A stretch of DNA of 64,000 nt from RYN-133 sp963785425 (lineage in GTDB: Bacteria > Actinomycetota > Actinomycetes > Mycobacteriales > Jatrophihabitantaceae). The DNA is taken from contig CAWAVG010000004.1 of assembly GCA_963785425.1 (NCBI GenBank), positions 1-64,000 of the forward strand. Direction: 5' to 3'. This document shows, piece after piece, positions 28,416 through 37,497 of this stretch (position 1 is the stretch's first letter; every line of letters starts with the position of its first letter). Made by a program: the position numbers and the translations under genes. The notes under the pieces are model-generated. The model had not been told where the DNA came from. It made no database searches and saw only the letters and a list, made by a program, of their open reading frames with translations.

Positions 28416-30142
28416 TGGCGAGCCTGGTCAATCTCGAGACGGTCACCAAGTCCTACGGCACGACGACCGTCCTCGACGCAGTGTCGCTGGGCATCGGCGA
28501 CGGCGAACGCATCGGCGTGGTCGGACGCAACGGTGGCGGCAAGACCACGTTGTTGCGAATGATCACCGCGACCGAGCCGCCGGACACGGGTCGCGTCACC
28601 GTCACCAGCGGCACGCGGATCGCCTACGTCGATCAGCGTGGCCTGCTCCCCGACGCGACGGTGCGCTCGATCGTCGTCGGCGACGGCGCCGAGCACGAGT
28701 GGGCCGGCGATGCCGAGGTGCGTTCCGTGCTGACCGGGTTGGGCCTCGCCGAGGTCGGTCTCGACAGCCAGGCCGCCAGGCTGTCCGGCGGCGAGCGGCG
28801 CCGGGTCGCCCTGGCCGCCGCTCTCGTACAGCAGGCCGACCTGCTCGTGCTGGACGAACCGACCAACCACCTCGACGTCGAGGGCGTGACGTGGCTCGCG
28901 TCGTACCTGTCCGCTCGGCGCACCTCGCTGCTCGTCGTGACCCACGACCGCTGGTTCCTCGACGCAGTCGTGTCGCGCACGTGGGAGGTGGCCGACGCGG
29001 CGGTGCGGCAGTACGAGGGCGGCTACGCCGCGTACGTACTCGCGCGCGCCGAACGTGCGCGCCAGGCGTCGTCGGCGCAGGCGCGGAGGCAGAATCTGCT
29101 GCGCAAGGAGTTGGCGTGGTTGCAACGGGGCGCGCCGGCGCGCACGTCCAAGCCACGCTTTCGCATCGAGGCCGCCGAGGCGCTCATCGCCGACGAGCCG
29201 TCCGTGCGCGCGTCGGTCGAGCTGCGAGCGCTGTCGCAGCGCCGGCTCGGGCGCTCGGTGTTCGAACTCGACGACGTCACGGTCCGGGTCGGGTCCCGTA
29301 CCTTGCTCGACGGCGTGAGCTGGCATGTCGGACCGGGCGATCGCATCGGGGTGATCGGTGTGAACGGCTCGGGCAAGACGCATCTGCTGCGGCTGCTGGC
29401 CGGGCGCCTCGAGCCTTCTGCTGGACGGGTGCGGATCGGGCAGACCGTGCAGTCGGGCTACCTCTCGCAGGAGGTCGCCGAGCTGCCGTCCGGGCTGCGC
29501 GTGCTCGAGGCGGTCCAAGAGGTACGCGAGCGCGCCGAACTCGGCGGCGTCGACCTGACCGCCGGCCAGCTCGCCGAGAGATTCGGCTTCGGCAACGAGA
29601 AGCAATGGACGCCGGTCGGTGACCTGTCGGGCGGCGAGCGCCGTCGGTTGCAGCTGCTGCGCCTGCTCCTCGCGCAACCGAACGTGCTGTTGCTGGACGA
29701 GCCGACCAACGATCTCGACACCGACACGCTGACCGCTCTGGAGGATCTGCTCGACTCGTGGCCGGGCACGCTGGTGGTCGTCAGCCACGACCGCTACCTG
29801 ATCGAGCGCGTGTGCGACTCGACCGTCGCGTTGCTCGGCGACGGTTCGCTGGCGGCGCTTCCCGGCGGGATCGACGAGTACCTTTCCCGCCGCGGCGCCG
29901 CCGTCGACGACGCCGCCGATCGCCGGACGAACAAGGGCGACTCGCGCGCCGCGCGCAAGGAGCTCGCCCGGCTGGAGCGGCGCGTCGCACTCCTCGAGAA
30001 GCGCGAGCGGGCACTGCACGCCGAACTCGCCGAGCACGCGACCGACTTCGCCAGGGTCGCCGACCTCGACGAGACGCTGCGCGGCGTGGTCGCCGAACGC
30101 GAGGCAGCAGAGGAGCAGTGGCTCTCACTCGCCGACGAGTGA
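28414..30142 (+). CDS. ABC-F family ATP-binding protein (Uup/EttA type)
   Basis: This soluble protein of about 575 aa has two ABC domains and no membrane segments. Domain 1 has GRNGGGKTTLLR, LSGGERRRVALA and LLVLDEPTNHLD; domain 2 has GVNGSGKTHLLR, LSGGERRRLQLL and LLLDEPTNDLD. The linker between them is rich in Arg and Ala, as in ribosome-binding ABC-F factors, and the last 60 residues are a predicted coiled coil. Such proteins act on translating ribosomes. It is translationally coupled to ispE, an arrangement common in actinobacteria. Confidence 0.92.
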
Positions 30143-30204
30143 ACAACAGGTGAAGCCTCGGCACCCCGGCGCGCAGCAGGAATCAGGCTGGGCAGACCTA
30201 CTTC

Positions 30205-30514
30205 GTGCATCAGACCATCCTGCTCGTCGCGGTGATCGTCGTCGTGGTGATCGTCGTCGTGGTGATCGTCGTCGCGGTGTCGTTCGACTTCACCAACGGA
30301 TTGGACCGACGTCGGCAGGATCTTCGTCGAATCGCTCGCGGCCGGCGTTGTGATAGTCGGCGTGTTCGCCGCCGGCGCACGCCTCGTGGCGACCGCGTCC
30401 GGGCGTCGCGTCGAGAGCCGCAGCTCCGCAGCCCCGGCGGTACTGGCTGTGTTCTGCTTCCTCGTCGTGGCCGCCGCGATCGGCTACGGCATCTACTTCA
30501 CGATCGACAAATAG
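30205..30514 (+). pseudogene. small membrane protein; possible phosphate-permease (PiT) N-terminus joined to a neighbour
   Basis: The first frame gives MHQTILLVAVIVVVVIVVVV... ending VSFDFTNG, which resembles the N-terminus of PiT phosphate permeases (FDFxNGFHD follows in the family). At about 30298 the sense moves one frame on and gives TDVGRIFVESLAAGVVIVG and VLAVFCFLVVAAAIGYGIYF, a two-helix protein ending at 30514. Either a PiT gene lost its middle and fused to a downstream small membrane gene, or this is one 100-aa membrane protein with an extra base. The CHAD gene next door fits a phosphate context. Confidence 0.5.
30230..30279 (+). repeat. 15-bp tandem repeat coding for Val/Ile
   Basis: GTGATCGTCGTCGTG occurs about three times in a row, the last copy slightly changed, inside the first helix of the small membrane protein. 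It lengthens the hydrophobic segment beyond a usual helix. It looks like a slippage expansion. Confidence 0.8.
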
Positions 30515-30523
30515 GTCGACCGC

Positions 30524-31297
30524 TCAGCGCAGGATCTCGCGCACCCACAGCACGCCGAGCATGAAGTCGGTGTCGTCGGTCGCGAGCGAACGCACCAGCT
30601 CGGCGGCGACGACGCCGTCCTGGTGCTCGCCGAGGCGGTCCTGGACGGCCCGCCACCTGCGCACGGCCTTGGCGGCTTTGGCGCCGAGTTCCGGCTCACA
30701 GAGTTCGGCGGTGTACCGGGCGCGTTTCGCGGCCTTCCGCGCGCGGTGCAGGGCGGCGTCGCGTTCGGGGTCGCCCACGGCCAGCTTCTCGGCGCGGCGC
30801 AACCGTTTGCGTGCGCTGCGTTCGGCCGAGCGCAGGTAGTCCTCGATGGTGCGGTCGCCGGCGGGTTCCACCGGCACAGCCACGGTCGCGGCGAGCAACG
30901 CCTCGCGGCGGCGTGAGACGAGTGCCCGGCGCATCGCCCGCAGCGCCTGCCGTTCGCGGGCCTTGAGGGCGGCGTCGATGCGCTCCACCAAGGCGTGGGT
31001 CGCGCCGAGTTCATCCGGGAGCTGCGAGATCGCCTCGGCGAAGTGCTTGCGGAGCACCTGCAGATCGCGCAGCCGGCCGAGCAGCCCCGAGTACCACACC
31101 AACTCGCCGTCGAGGTGTGCGGCGGTCTCGGGATCGAACCGGTCGGCGAACACGCGCAGCACGCTGCGCAGGCGACGCGCGGCGACCCGCGTCTTGTGCA
31201 CCTCGTTGCCTTCGTAGAGCAGGTGGGGATCGCGGGTGAGCACTTCTCGCTGGGCGTCGAGATAGTCGTCGATGGCGGCTGTCATTTCAGCGATCAT
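30524..31297 (-). CDS. CHAD domain protein (polyphosphate-binding)
   Basis: This is a 257-aa all-helical protein with the CHAD signature VHKTRVAARRLRSVLRVF near residues 33-50, WYSGLLGRLRDLQVL near 68, and a second half with RKAAKRARYTAEL. The conserved His and many Arg/Lys line a basic channel that binds polyphosphate in studied members. The start may be ATG 31297 or ATG 31285; the second lies just past the TetR stop (TGAAATG). It is transcribed with the TetR gene. No polyphosphate kinase is visible in the window, but the remnant at 30205 may come from a phosphate permease. Confidence 0.88.
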   Translation of the reverse strand: MIAEMTAAIDDYLDAQREVLTRDPHLLYEGNEVHKTRVAARRLRSVLRVFADRFDPETAAHLDGELVWYSGLLGRLRDLQVLRKHFAEAISQLPDELGATHALVERIDAALKARERQALRAMRRALVSRRREALLAATVAVPVEPAGDRTIEDYLRSAERSARKRLRRAEKLAVGDPERDAALHRARKAAKRARYTAELCEPELGAKAAKAVRRWRAVQDRLGEHQDGVVAAELVRSLATDDTDFMLGVLWVREILR

Positions 31298-31928
31298 CCG
31301 GGTCGCGGTGCAGGATGCGGGGTTGCGGGTCGAGATGAGCCAGGCCGTTCCAGCCCAGGTTCACCAGGTGCGCGGCCACCGCCTCACGGGGCGGCTGACG
31401 CTCCTCGAGCCACCACTGCCCGGTCAGCGCAACCATTCCCACCAGCATCTGCGCATACATGGGGGCGAGCTCGGTGCTGATGTCGCGCGACTCGAACTCG
31501 CGGACCATGATGTGCTCGACCTGGCTCGCGATGTCGTTCAGCAGGGACGAGAAGGTTCCCGACGACCCGGCCACCGGCGAGTCACGCGACAGGATGCGGA
31601 ACCCGTCGGTCTGCTCCTCGATGTAGGTGAGCAACGCGAGCGCGGCCTGTTCGACGAGCTGGCGCGGGTGCCCAGAGCTCAGCGCCGTCGTCAACCGGTC
31701 GAGGAGGTCGCTCATCTCGCGGTCGACGACGACCGCGTAGAGGCCCTCCTTGCCGCCGAAGTGCTCGTAGACCACCGGCTTCGACACCCCCGCGCGGGCG
31801 GCGATCTCTTCGATCGAGGTGGCCTCGAAGCCTCGCTCGGCGAACAGCGTGCGCCCCACGTCGAGCAGCTGCTCGCGTCGCTCGCGTCCGGTCATTCGGA
31901 CCCGGGGTCTGCCGCTGGTGTCGGTCAT
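31287..31928 (-). CDS. TetR-family transcriptional regulator
   Basis: This regulator of about 213 aa has an N-terminal helix-turn-helix: RREQLLDVGRTLFAERGFEATSIEEIAARAGVSKPVVYEHFGGKEGLY at about 14-61, a textbook TetR domain. The remaining helices form the ligand pocket. The start is ATG 31928 or ATG 31895. It is divergent from kynA with only 9 to 51 bp between start codons, so it may control the kynurenine genes and itself. Close TetR genes also lie near glmU in Mycobacterium, so that role is not proven. Confidence 0.85.
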   Translation of the reverse strand: MTDTSGRPRVRMTGRERREQLLDVGRTLFAERGFEATSIEEIAARAGVSKPVVYEHFGGKEGLYAVVVDREMSDLLDRLTTALSSGHPRQLVEQAALALLTYIEEQTDGFRILSRDSPVAGSSGTFSSLLNDIASQVEHIMVREFESRDISTELAPMYAQMLVGMVALTGQWWLEERQPPREAVAAHLVNLGWNGLAHLDPQPRILHRDPDDR

Positions 31929-31937
31929 CAGGCAATC

Positions 31938-32642
31938 ATGGTGGACATGACAGCAACGTCGCCTCCCGGGCCGGTCACGTACGGAAGCTATCTCCGCCTC
32001 GACGAACTGCTCGCCTGCCAACGTCCCGCAACAGCCGAGCACGACGAGATGCTGTTCGTGATCGTGCACCAGGTGTACGAGTTGTGGTTCAAGCAGATCC
32101 TGCACGAGACGGCGTTGTTGCAGCGGCGGCTGGAGGAGCGCAACGGCTCCGGCGCACTGCACACCGCGCGGCGCATCGCCAAGATCTTGAAGACGATCGT
32201 CGGCCAGCTCGACGTCCTCGAGACGATGACGCCGAAGCAGTTCGCGGCGTTCCGTCCGGAACTCGGGTCGGCGAGCGGGTTCCAATCGAACCAGTTCCGC
32301 GTCATCGAGGCGACGCTCGGACGGCGCGACTTCGACCAGGTCGACGATCCGCAACTGCGCGCAGCGCTCGAGCGTCCGACCGTCTACGACTCGCTGCTGA
32401 CCTATCTGGACGGCGCCTCGTTGCGCGACGTCTACGCCGAGGAAGGTGAGGCGGCCGAGGTGTGCGAGGCACTCGTCGACATCGACGAGGGCATCCAGGA
32501 GTGGCGCTATCGCCACGTCATGATGGTGCAGCGCATCATCGGCAGCAGGATGGGCACCGGGGGGTCGAGCGGGTCGTCCTACCTGCGCTCGACGCTGTTC
32601 CGCCCGTCGTTCCCCGAACTGTGGGAGGTGCGCGGTGGCTGA
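31938..32642 (+). CDS. kynA: tryptophan 2,3-dioxygenase
   Basis: This haem enzyme of about 234 aa opens the indole ring of tryptophan to N-formylkynurenine. Typical segments are TYGSYLRLDELLACQ, HDEMLFVIVHQVYELWFKQILHE (substrate and haem-pocket residues), ASGFQSNQFRVIE, and WRYRHVMMVQRIIG with the proximal haem His. It ends SSYLRSTLFRPSFPELW as in the family. The start is ATG 31938 or 31947. It overlaps kynU by 8 bases. No formamidase gene lies next to them, so that step must be coded elsewhere. Confidence 0.93.
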   Translation: MVDMTATSPPGPVTYGSYLRLDELLACQRPATAEHDEMLFVIVHQVYELWFKQILHETALLQRRLEERNGSGALHTARRIAKILKTIVGQLDVLETMTPKQFAAFRPELGSASGFQSNQFRVIEATLGRRDFDQVDDPQLRAALERPTVYDSLLTYLDGASLRDVYAEEGEAAEVCEALVDIDEGIQEWRYRHVMMVQRIIGSRMGTGGSSGSSYLRSTLFRPSFPELWEVRGG

Positions 32643-33864
32643 TCTGTCGCGCGACACGGCGCTGTCGCTCGATGCCGACGATCCGTTGGCCGGCGTCAAA
32701 CAGCGTTTCACGCTGCCCGATCAGGTGATCTACCTCGACGGGAACTCGCTCGGCGCGCTGCCCGCCGCAGTCCCGGACGCGATCGACGACGCGGTGCGCA
32801 GGCAGTGGGGCCATGACCTGATCACGTCCTGGAACGGCAACGGTTGGTGGACGCTGCCGGGTCGCGTCGGCGACCGCATCGGCACTCTCGTCGGCGCGGC
32901 GCCGGGCCAGGTCATGTGCGGCGACTCGACGAGCGTGCAGCTGTTCCAGGCGCTCGTCGCGATGGCGCGGCTGCGTCCCGAACGGCGCACGCTGATCACC
33001 GACGCCACCGGTTTCCCCACCGACCAGTACCTGGCCGAGTCGGTCGCCAGAATGCTGGGCCTGCGGTTGCTGCGAGTTGCCCCGGACACCGTCGTCGATG
33101 TCATCGACGACGACACCGCGGTGGTCGCTCTCGGCGGGGTCGACTACCGGACCGGTGAGCTGTGGGACTCGGCGACGATCACCACGGTCGTCCATGACCA
33201 CGGTGCGCTCGCGCTGTGGGACCTCGCGCACGTCGCGGGAGTGGCGAGCTTCGATCTGGACGGCATCGGCGCCGATGCGGCGGTCGGCTGTTCGTACAAA
33301 TACCTCAACGGCGGGCCCGGGGCGCCGGCGTGGATCTACCTGCCGCACCGCCATCAGCAAACGGCCGATCTGCCGCTGACCGGCTGGCACGCCCACGCCA
33401 CGCCGTTCGCGCTGGACGACTCGTTCACCCCCGCCCAGGGCATCGAGCGGGCCCGGATCGGCACCCCGCAGCTGCTGTCGATGCTCGCGCTCGAGTCCGC
33501 GCTCGGCGTGTTCGACGAGGCGCCGATGGACGACGTCCGCACCAAGTCGCTGCAGCTGACGCAGCTGGTGATCGACTACGTGGACGCGTTCCTGCTCGAG
33601 GTCGAGGTGGTCACGCCGCGCGATCCGGCGCGCCGCGGCGGCCAGGTCGCGCTGCGGCACCGCGACGCGTATGCGATCGTGCAGGCGCTGATCGCGCGCG
33701 GGGTCATCGGTGACTTCCGCGAACCGGACATCGTGCGGCTCGGGTTCGCCCCGCTGTACCTCAGTCATGCCGAGGTCTGGGACGCGTGCGAGGTGCTGCG
33801 CGAGGTGATCGACACCGAGGCCTACCGCGACCCGGCCTTCGCCGAGCGCCATACCGTGACCTAG
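32635..33864 (+). CDS. kynU: kynureninase
   Basis: This 409-aa PLP enzyme splits kynurenine to anthranilate and alanine. YLDGNSLGALP near residue 33, the phosphate-binding region CGDSTSVQLFQAL, WDLAHVAGV with the PLP-ring Asp, and the Schiff-base lysine in VGCSYKYLNGGPGAP near 222 are all present. The GTG start lies inside kynA's end, showing translational coupling. With kynA it forms a tryptophan-degradation operon, divergent from a TetR gene. Confidence 0.94.
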   Translation: MADLSRDTALSLDADDPLAGVKQRFTLPDQVIYLDGNSLGALPAAVPDAIDDAVRRQWGHDLITSWNGNGWWTLPGRVGDRIGTLVGAAPGQVMCGDSTSVQLFQALVAMARLRPERRTLITDATGFPTDQYLAESVARMLGLRLLRVAPDTVVDVIDDDTAVVALGGVDYRTGELWDSATITTVVHDHGALALWDLAHVAGVASFDLDGIGADAAVGCSYKYLNGGPGAPAWIYLPHRHQQTADLPLTGWHAHATPFALDDSFTPAQGIERARIGTPQLLSMLALESALGVFDEAPMDDVRTKSLQLTQLVIDYVDAFLLEVEVVTPRDPARRGGQVALRHRDAYAIVQALIARGVIGDFREPDIVRLGFAPLYLSHAEVWDACEVLREVIDTEAYRDPAFAERHTVT

Positions 33865-33869
33865 CAGCG

Positions 33870-33922
33870 TTTCCCCGCTGGTGGTCGCCTTCGCCCGTCC
33901 CAACCGAGCACGGGCGGGGAAA
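33870..33922. terminator. bidirectional terminator between kynU and the desaturase
   Basis: TTTCCCCGC (33870-33878) and GCGGGGAAA (33914-33922) pair perfectly, with GCCCGT/ACGGGC inside the loop extending the structure. A and T runs sit on the outer ends on both strands, and the two genes converge here. Confidence 0.65.
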
Positions 33923-33924
33923 GG

Positions 33925-34857
33925 TCAGGCGTCGACGCGCAGTTTGGCGAGCCGTTCCGGCTTGGGCCAGCGGACATCGGTGGCCCAGCCGAGCTTCTCG
34001 AAGATCCAGATGACCCGCGCGGACGAGTCCAGCTGACCGCGCAGCACGCCGTGCCGGGCGGCCGTCGGGTCGGCGTGATGCATGTTGTGCCAGCTCTCGC
34101 CGAAGCTCAGGATCGCGAGCGGCCAGAAGTTGGCGCTCTTGTCGCGGGCGGCGAAGGGCCGCTCGCCGATCATGTGGCACACCGAGTTGATCGACCACGT
34201 GACGTGGTGCAGCACGAAGATCCGCACCAGCGACGCCCAGAAGAAGGCCGACAGCGCCCCGCCCCACGACATCGAGATCAGGCCGCCGAGCACGGCCGGC
34301 AGCAGCAACGAGATCGCGAGCCACAGCGGGAACAACCGGTCGACGAGACTGATGTCGCGGTCCCGCATGAGGTCGGGCGTGTACTTCTCACGGTTGGTGT
34401 GCTCGAGATCGAACATCCAGCCGATGTGCGCGTACCAGAAGCCCTTGCTCAGCGCGCCCAGCGACGTCCCGAAGCGCCACGGCGAGTGCGGATCGCCCTC
34501 GCGGTCGCTGTAGGCGTGATGGCGGCGGTGGTCGGCGACCCAGCGGATGACCGGACCCTCGATCGCCATCGACCCGGCGATCGCCAGGGCGATGCGCAAC
34601 GGCCGGTTCGCCTTGAACGAGCCGTGCGTGAACAGCCGGTGGTAACCGACGGTGATGCCGAGGCCCGACACGATGTAGAACGCGAGGAACAGGACGATGT
34701 CGGTCCAGCCGAGTCCCCGGCCCCACGCGACCGGCACCGCCGCGAGGAACGCCAGGAACGGGATGATCACGAACGTGTAGAGCGCGAACTGTTCGCCGCG
34801 CTGCTTCGTCCCTTCGAAGACCGGCTTGGCGGCCGGGCGCTCGTCGAGCAGGGTCAT
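33925..34857 (-). CDS. acyl-CoA/fatty-acid delta-9 desaturase
   Basis: This membrane di-iron desaturase of about 310 aa has the three histidine boxes: HRLFTH near 93, HRRHH near 130 and HNMHH near 272. Four hydrophobic segments flank them. It introduces a double bond in saturated acyl chains to adjust membrane fluidity, with electrons from a ferredoxin or an NADPH oxidoreductase not seen here. The ATG at 34857 is chosen because the frame upstream only shadows the tRNA and glmU. Confidence 0.9.
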   Translation of the reverse strand: MTLLDERPAAKPVFEGTKQRGEQFALYTFVIIPFLAFLAAVPVAWGRGLGWTDIVLFLAFYIVSGLGITVGYHRLFTHGSFKANRPLRIALAIAGSMAIEGPVIRWVADHRRHHAYSDREGDPHSPWRFGTSLGALSKGFWYAHIGWMFDLEHTNREKYTPDLMRDRDISLVDRLFPLWLAISLLLPAVLGGLISMSWGGALSAFFWASLVRIFVLHHVTWSINSVCHMIGERPFAARDKSANFWPLAILSFGESWHNMHHADPTAARHGVLRGQLDSSARVIWIFEKLGWATDVRWPKPERLAKLRVDA

Positions 34858-34980
34858 CGGTACCTCACGTCCCTCGGCAGGCTGCGGAAATCGGCGGTTA
34901 CGCAACCGTAACTTACGCAACCGTAGGGCCCAAGTCGTGCTCAGCGTCGCAGGGCACGACGGTAGGGTGAGTGCCGCGAT

Positions 34981-35053
34981 TGCGGGATGGGGTAATTGGC
35001 AGCCCGCCGGCCTTTGGAGCCGTGCAGTCTGGGTTCGAGTCCCAGTCCCGCAG
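34981..35053 (+). tRNA. tRNA-Gln (anticodon TTG)
   Basis: This is a 73-base cloverleaf. The acceptor arms TGCGGGA and TCCCGCA pair fully, the D-loop contains TAATTGGCA, the anticodon loop CTTTGGA places TTG at the anticodon, and the T-arm is CTGGGTTCGAGTCCCAG. The discriminator base is G, as in glutamine tRNAs, and no CCA is encoded. It lies 26 bases before glmU, the usual actinobacterial place for tRNA-Gln. The outermost anticodon-stem pair is mismatched. Confidence 0.93.
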
Positions 35054-35079
35054 CACAGTTCGCCGTCGAAGGGAACCCC

Positions 35080-36507
35080 GTGGACCCACTCGCCCTGATC
35101 GTGCTCGCCGCCGGTGAGGGCACCCGGATGAAGTCCGCAGCACTGCCGAAGGTGCTGCACGGCTTCGCCGGTCGCTCGCTGCTCGGCCACGTCCTCGCGG
35201 CGGGGGCACCGCTGCAGCCCGAGCACACCGTGGTCGTGGTGGGCCATCGTGCCGAGGAGGTGCGGTCCCATCTGCACGACATCGCCCCCGACGCCGTCCC
35301 CGTGCTGCAGGCCGAGCAGCACGGCACCGGACACGCGGTGCGACTGGCTCTGGACGCGCTGCCGCCCGACGCGGACGGCACGATCGTCGTGGTGCCGGGC
35401 GACACGCCGCTGCTGACTCCGGAGGCGCTCGCCGCACTCGTCGACGACCACGACGGACGAGCCGCCACGCTGCTCACCAGCGTCGTCGACGACCCCACCG
35501 GGTACGGACGGGTGATCCGCGCGGGCGACGGTTCGGTCGAGCGGGTCGTCGAGCACAAGGACGCCGGGCCGGACGAACTCGCCGTCGCCGAGGTGGCGAC
35601 CAGCGTCTACGCCTTCGACCACCAGGCGCTGCGCTCGGCCGTCACCGACCTGTCGCGCGACAACGCGCAGGGCGAGGAGTACCTGCCCGACGTCATCGGC
35701 ATCCTCGTCGCCCGCGACGCCGCGGTGGGTGCGATGACCGTCGCTGCCTCGGTGACCGCCGGCGTCAACGACCGCGTGCAGCTGGCCGCGGCGCATCGCA
35801 GCTACAACACCCGGCTGCTCGAGACGCACATGCGCGCCGGAGTGAGCGTCGTCGACCCCGCCACCACGTGGATCGACGCGACGGTGACGCTCGAGCAGGA
35901 CGTGACGATCTGGCCGGGCTCGTACTTGCACGGCGCCACGACGGTCGCGGCCGGAGCGAGCATCGGTCCCGAGGTGACGCTGGCCGACACGGCGGTCGGG
36001 CCGCGCACCCGCATCGTGCGGGCGACCGCCCAGGGTGCCCGACTCGGCGCCGACGTCACGGTCGGGCCGTATGCCTATCTGCGTCCGGGCAGCGAGCTCG
36101 CCGACGGTGTGCACATCGGCACCTACGTCGAGGTGAAGGGGTCGCAGGTCGGTGCCGGCTCGAAGGTGCCCCACCTGACCTATGTCGGCGACACGACCAT
36201 CGGCGAGCACAGCAACGTCGGCGCGTCGTCGGTGTTCGTGAACTACGACGGAGTCACCAAGCATCGCAGCGTGGTCGGCGACCACGTGCGGATCGGTTCG
36301 GACACGATGATCGTCGCGCCCGTCGAGATCGGTGACGGCGCTTACACCGCGGCCGGCTCCGTGATCGTGAGTGACGTCCCTCCCGGTGCGATGGCCGTGG
36401 CCCGCGGCAAGCAGCGGAACGTGGCAGGCTGGGTGCAGCGCAAACGTGCCGGCACGCCGTCAGCCGAGGCAGCCGCCCGCGCCACCGACGCAGAGGACCC
36501 CTCATGA
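35080..36507 (+). CDS. glmU: bifunctional N-acetylglucosamine-1-phosphate uridyltransferase/glucosamine-1-phosphate acetyltransferase
   Basis: This protein of about 475 aa makes UDP-GlcNAc for the cell wall. The N-terminal uridyltransferase has LIVLAAGEGTRMKS near residue 5 and QAEQHGTGHAVRLAL; the C-terminal acetyltransferase is a left-handed beta-helix (hexapeptide pattern) with RPGSELADGVHIGTYVEVK and HLTYVGDTTIGEHSNVG. GTG 35080 is chosen because GAAGGGA lies just upstream; an open frame before it covers the tRNA. Its stop overlaps the prs start by 4 bases (ATGA). Confidence 0.95.
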   Translation: MDPLALIVLAAGEGTRMKSAALPKVLHGFAGRSLLGHVLAAGAPLQPEHTVVVVGHRAEEVRSHLHDIAPDAVPVLQAEQHGTGHAVRLALDALPPDADGTIVVVPGDTPLLTPEALAALVDDHDGRAATLLTSVVDDPTGYGRVIRAGDGSVERVVEHKDAGPDELAVAEVATSVYAFDHQALRSAVTDLSRDNAQGEEYLPDVIGILVARDAAVGAMTVAASVTAGVNDRVQLAAAHRSYNTRLLETHMRAGVSVVDPATTWIDATVTLEQDVTIWPGSYLHGATTVAAGASIGPEVTLADTAVGPRTRIVRATAQGARLGADVTVGPYAYLRPGSELADGVHIGTYVEVKGSQVGAGSKVPHLTYVGDTTIGEHSNVGASSVFVNYDGVTKHRSVVGDHVRIGSDTMIVAPVEIGDGAYTAAGSVIVSDVPPGAMAVARGKQRNVAGWVQRKRAGTPSAEAAARATDAEDPS

Positions 36508-37485
36508 GCACACTCCAGGTTGCCGGCCGCAAGAGCCTGGTGCTGTTGTCCGGCGGGGCCTACCCCGAGCTCGCCGACGAGATCGCCGGTTACATCGGCG
36601 TCACGATGACCCCGACGACGCGGCGCGAGTTCGCCAACGGCGAGCTGTTCATCCGTCCCAACGACTCGGTGCGCGGCACGGACGCCTTCGTCATCCAGTC
36701 GTACACGACCCCGATCAACCAGTGGGTCATGGAGACCCTGATCCTCGTCGACGCCCTCAAGCGGGCCTCGGCCAAACGCATCACGGTCGTCGCGCCGTTC
36801 TACCCGTACGCGCGGCAGGACAAGAAGCACCGCGGCCGCGAGCCGATCTCCGCGCGCCTGATCGCCGACCTGTTCAAGACCGCCGGTGCCGACCGGCTGA
36901 TGGCCGTCGATCTGCACACCGCGCAGATCCAGGGCTTCTTCGACGGCCCGGTCGACCATCTGTTCGCGTTGCCGCTGCTGTCGCAGCACGTGCTGCACAA
37001 GTACGGCCGCGAGGATCTCGTGGTCGTCTCGCCCGACACCGGACGCGTGCGCACCGCCGAGCAGTGGGCCGACTCGCTCGGCGGTCTCGACATCGCGTTC
37101 GTGCACAAGACCCGCAACATCGACGCGACGAACGAGGTCGTGGCCAACCGTGTCGTCGGTGACGTCGCCGGGCGCTACTGCCTGCTGATCGACGACATGA
37201 TCGACACCGGCGGGTCGATGAATCAAGGCGGCGAACCTGCTGTTCGAGTCGGGCGCGACCGACGTGATCGTCGCCGCGACGCACGGCATCTTCTCCGCAC
37301 CGGCCGTCGATCGGCTCAAGAACAGCCGCATCAGTGAGGTGGTCGTCACCAACACGCTGCCGATCGCGCCCGAGAAGCAGTTCGACAAGCTGACCGTCCT
37401 CTCGATCGCCCCGCTCCTGGCGAAGGCGATCAAAGAGGTTTTCGAGGACGGCTCGGTCACGAGCCTGTTCGCGGGCCGGTCCTAG
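36504..37485 (+). CDS. prs: ribose-phosphate pyrophosphokinase, with one-base frameshift
   Basis: This enzyme makes PRPP from ribose 5-phosphate and ATP for nucleotides, His and Trp. REFANGELFIRPNDSVRG, APFYPYARQDKKHRGREPISAR (catalytic flexible loop), MAVDLHTAQIQGFF and the PRPP loop LLIDDMIDTGGS are in the first frame. From about 37221 the frame moves by one: removing one A after TCGATG gives GGSMIKAANLLFESGATDVIVAATHGIF, and the protein ends at 37485 at about 326 aa, the normal size. PRPP synthase is essential, so this is almost certainly a sequence error. It is coupled to glmU as in most actinobacteria. Confidence 0.93.
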
Positions 37486-37497
37486 CCCGGCGGGCAG

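Noticed and set aside
28307..30037. 576-codon open frame antisense to the ABC-F gene
   Set aside because: It is the mirror of a well-supported gene in GC-rich DNA, with Arg/Gln/His-rich composition and no domain.
34858..36285. Upstream extension of the desaturase frame to 786 codons
   Set aside because: The added part runs antisense through tRNA-Gln and glmU and has no homology; the desaturase begins at 34857.
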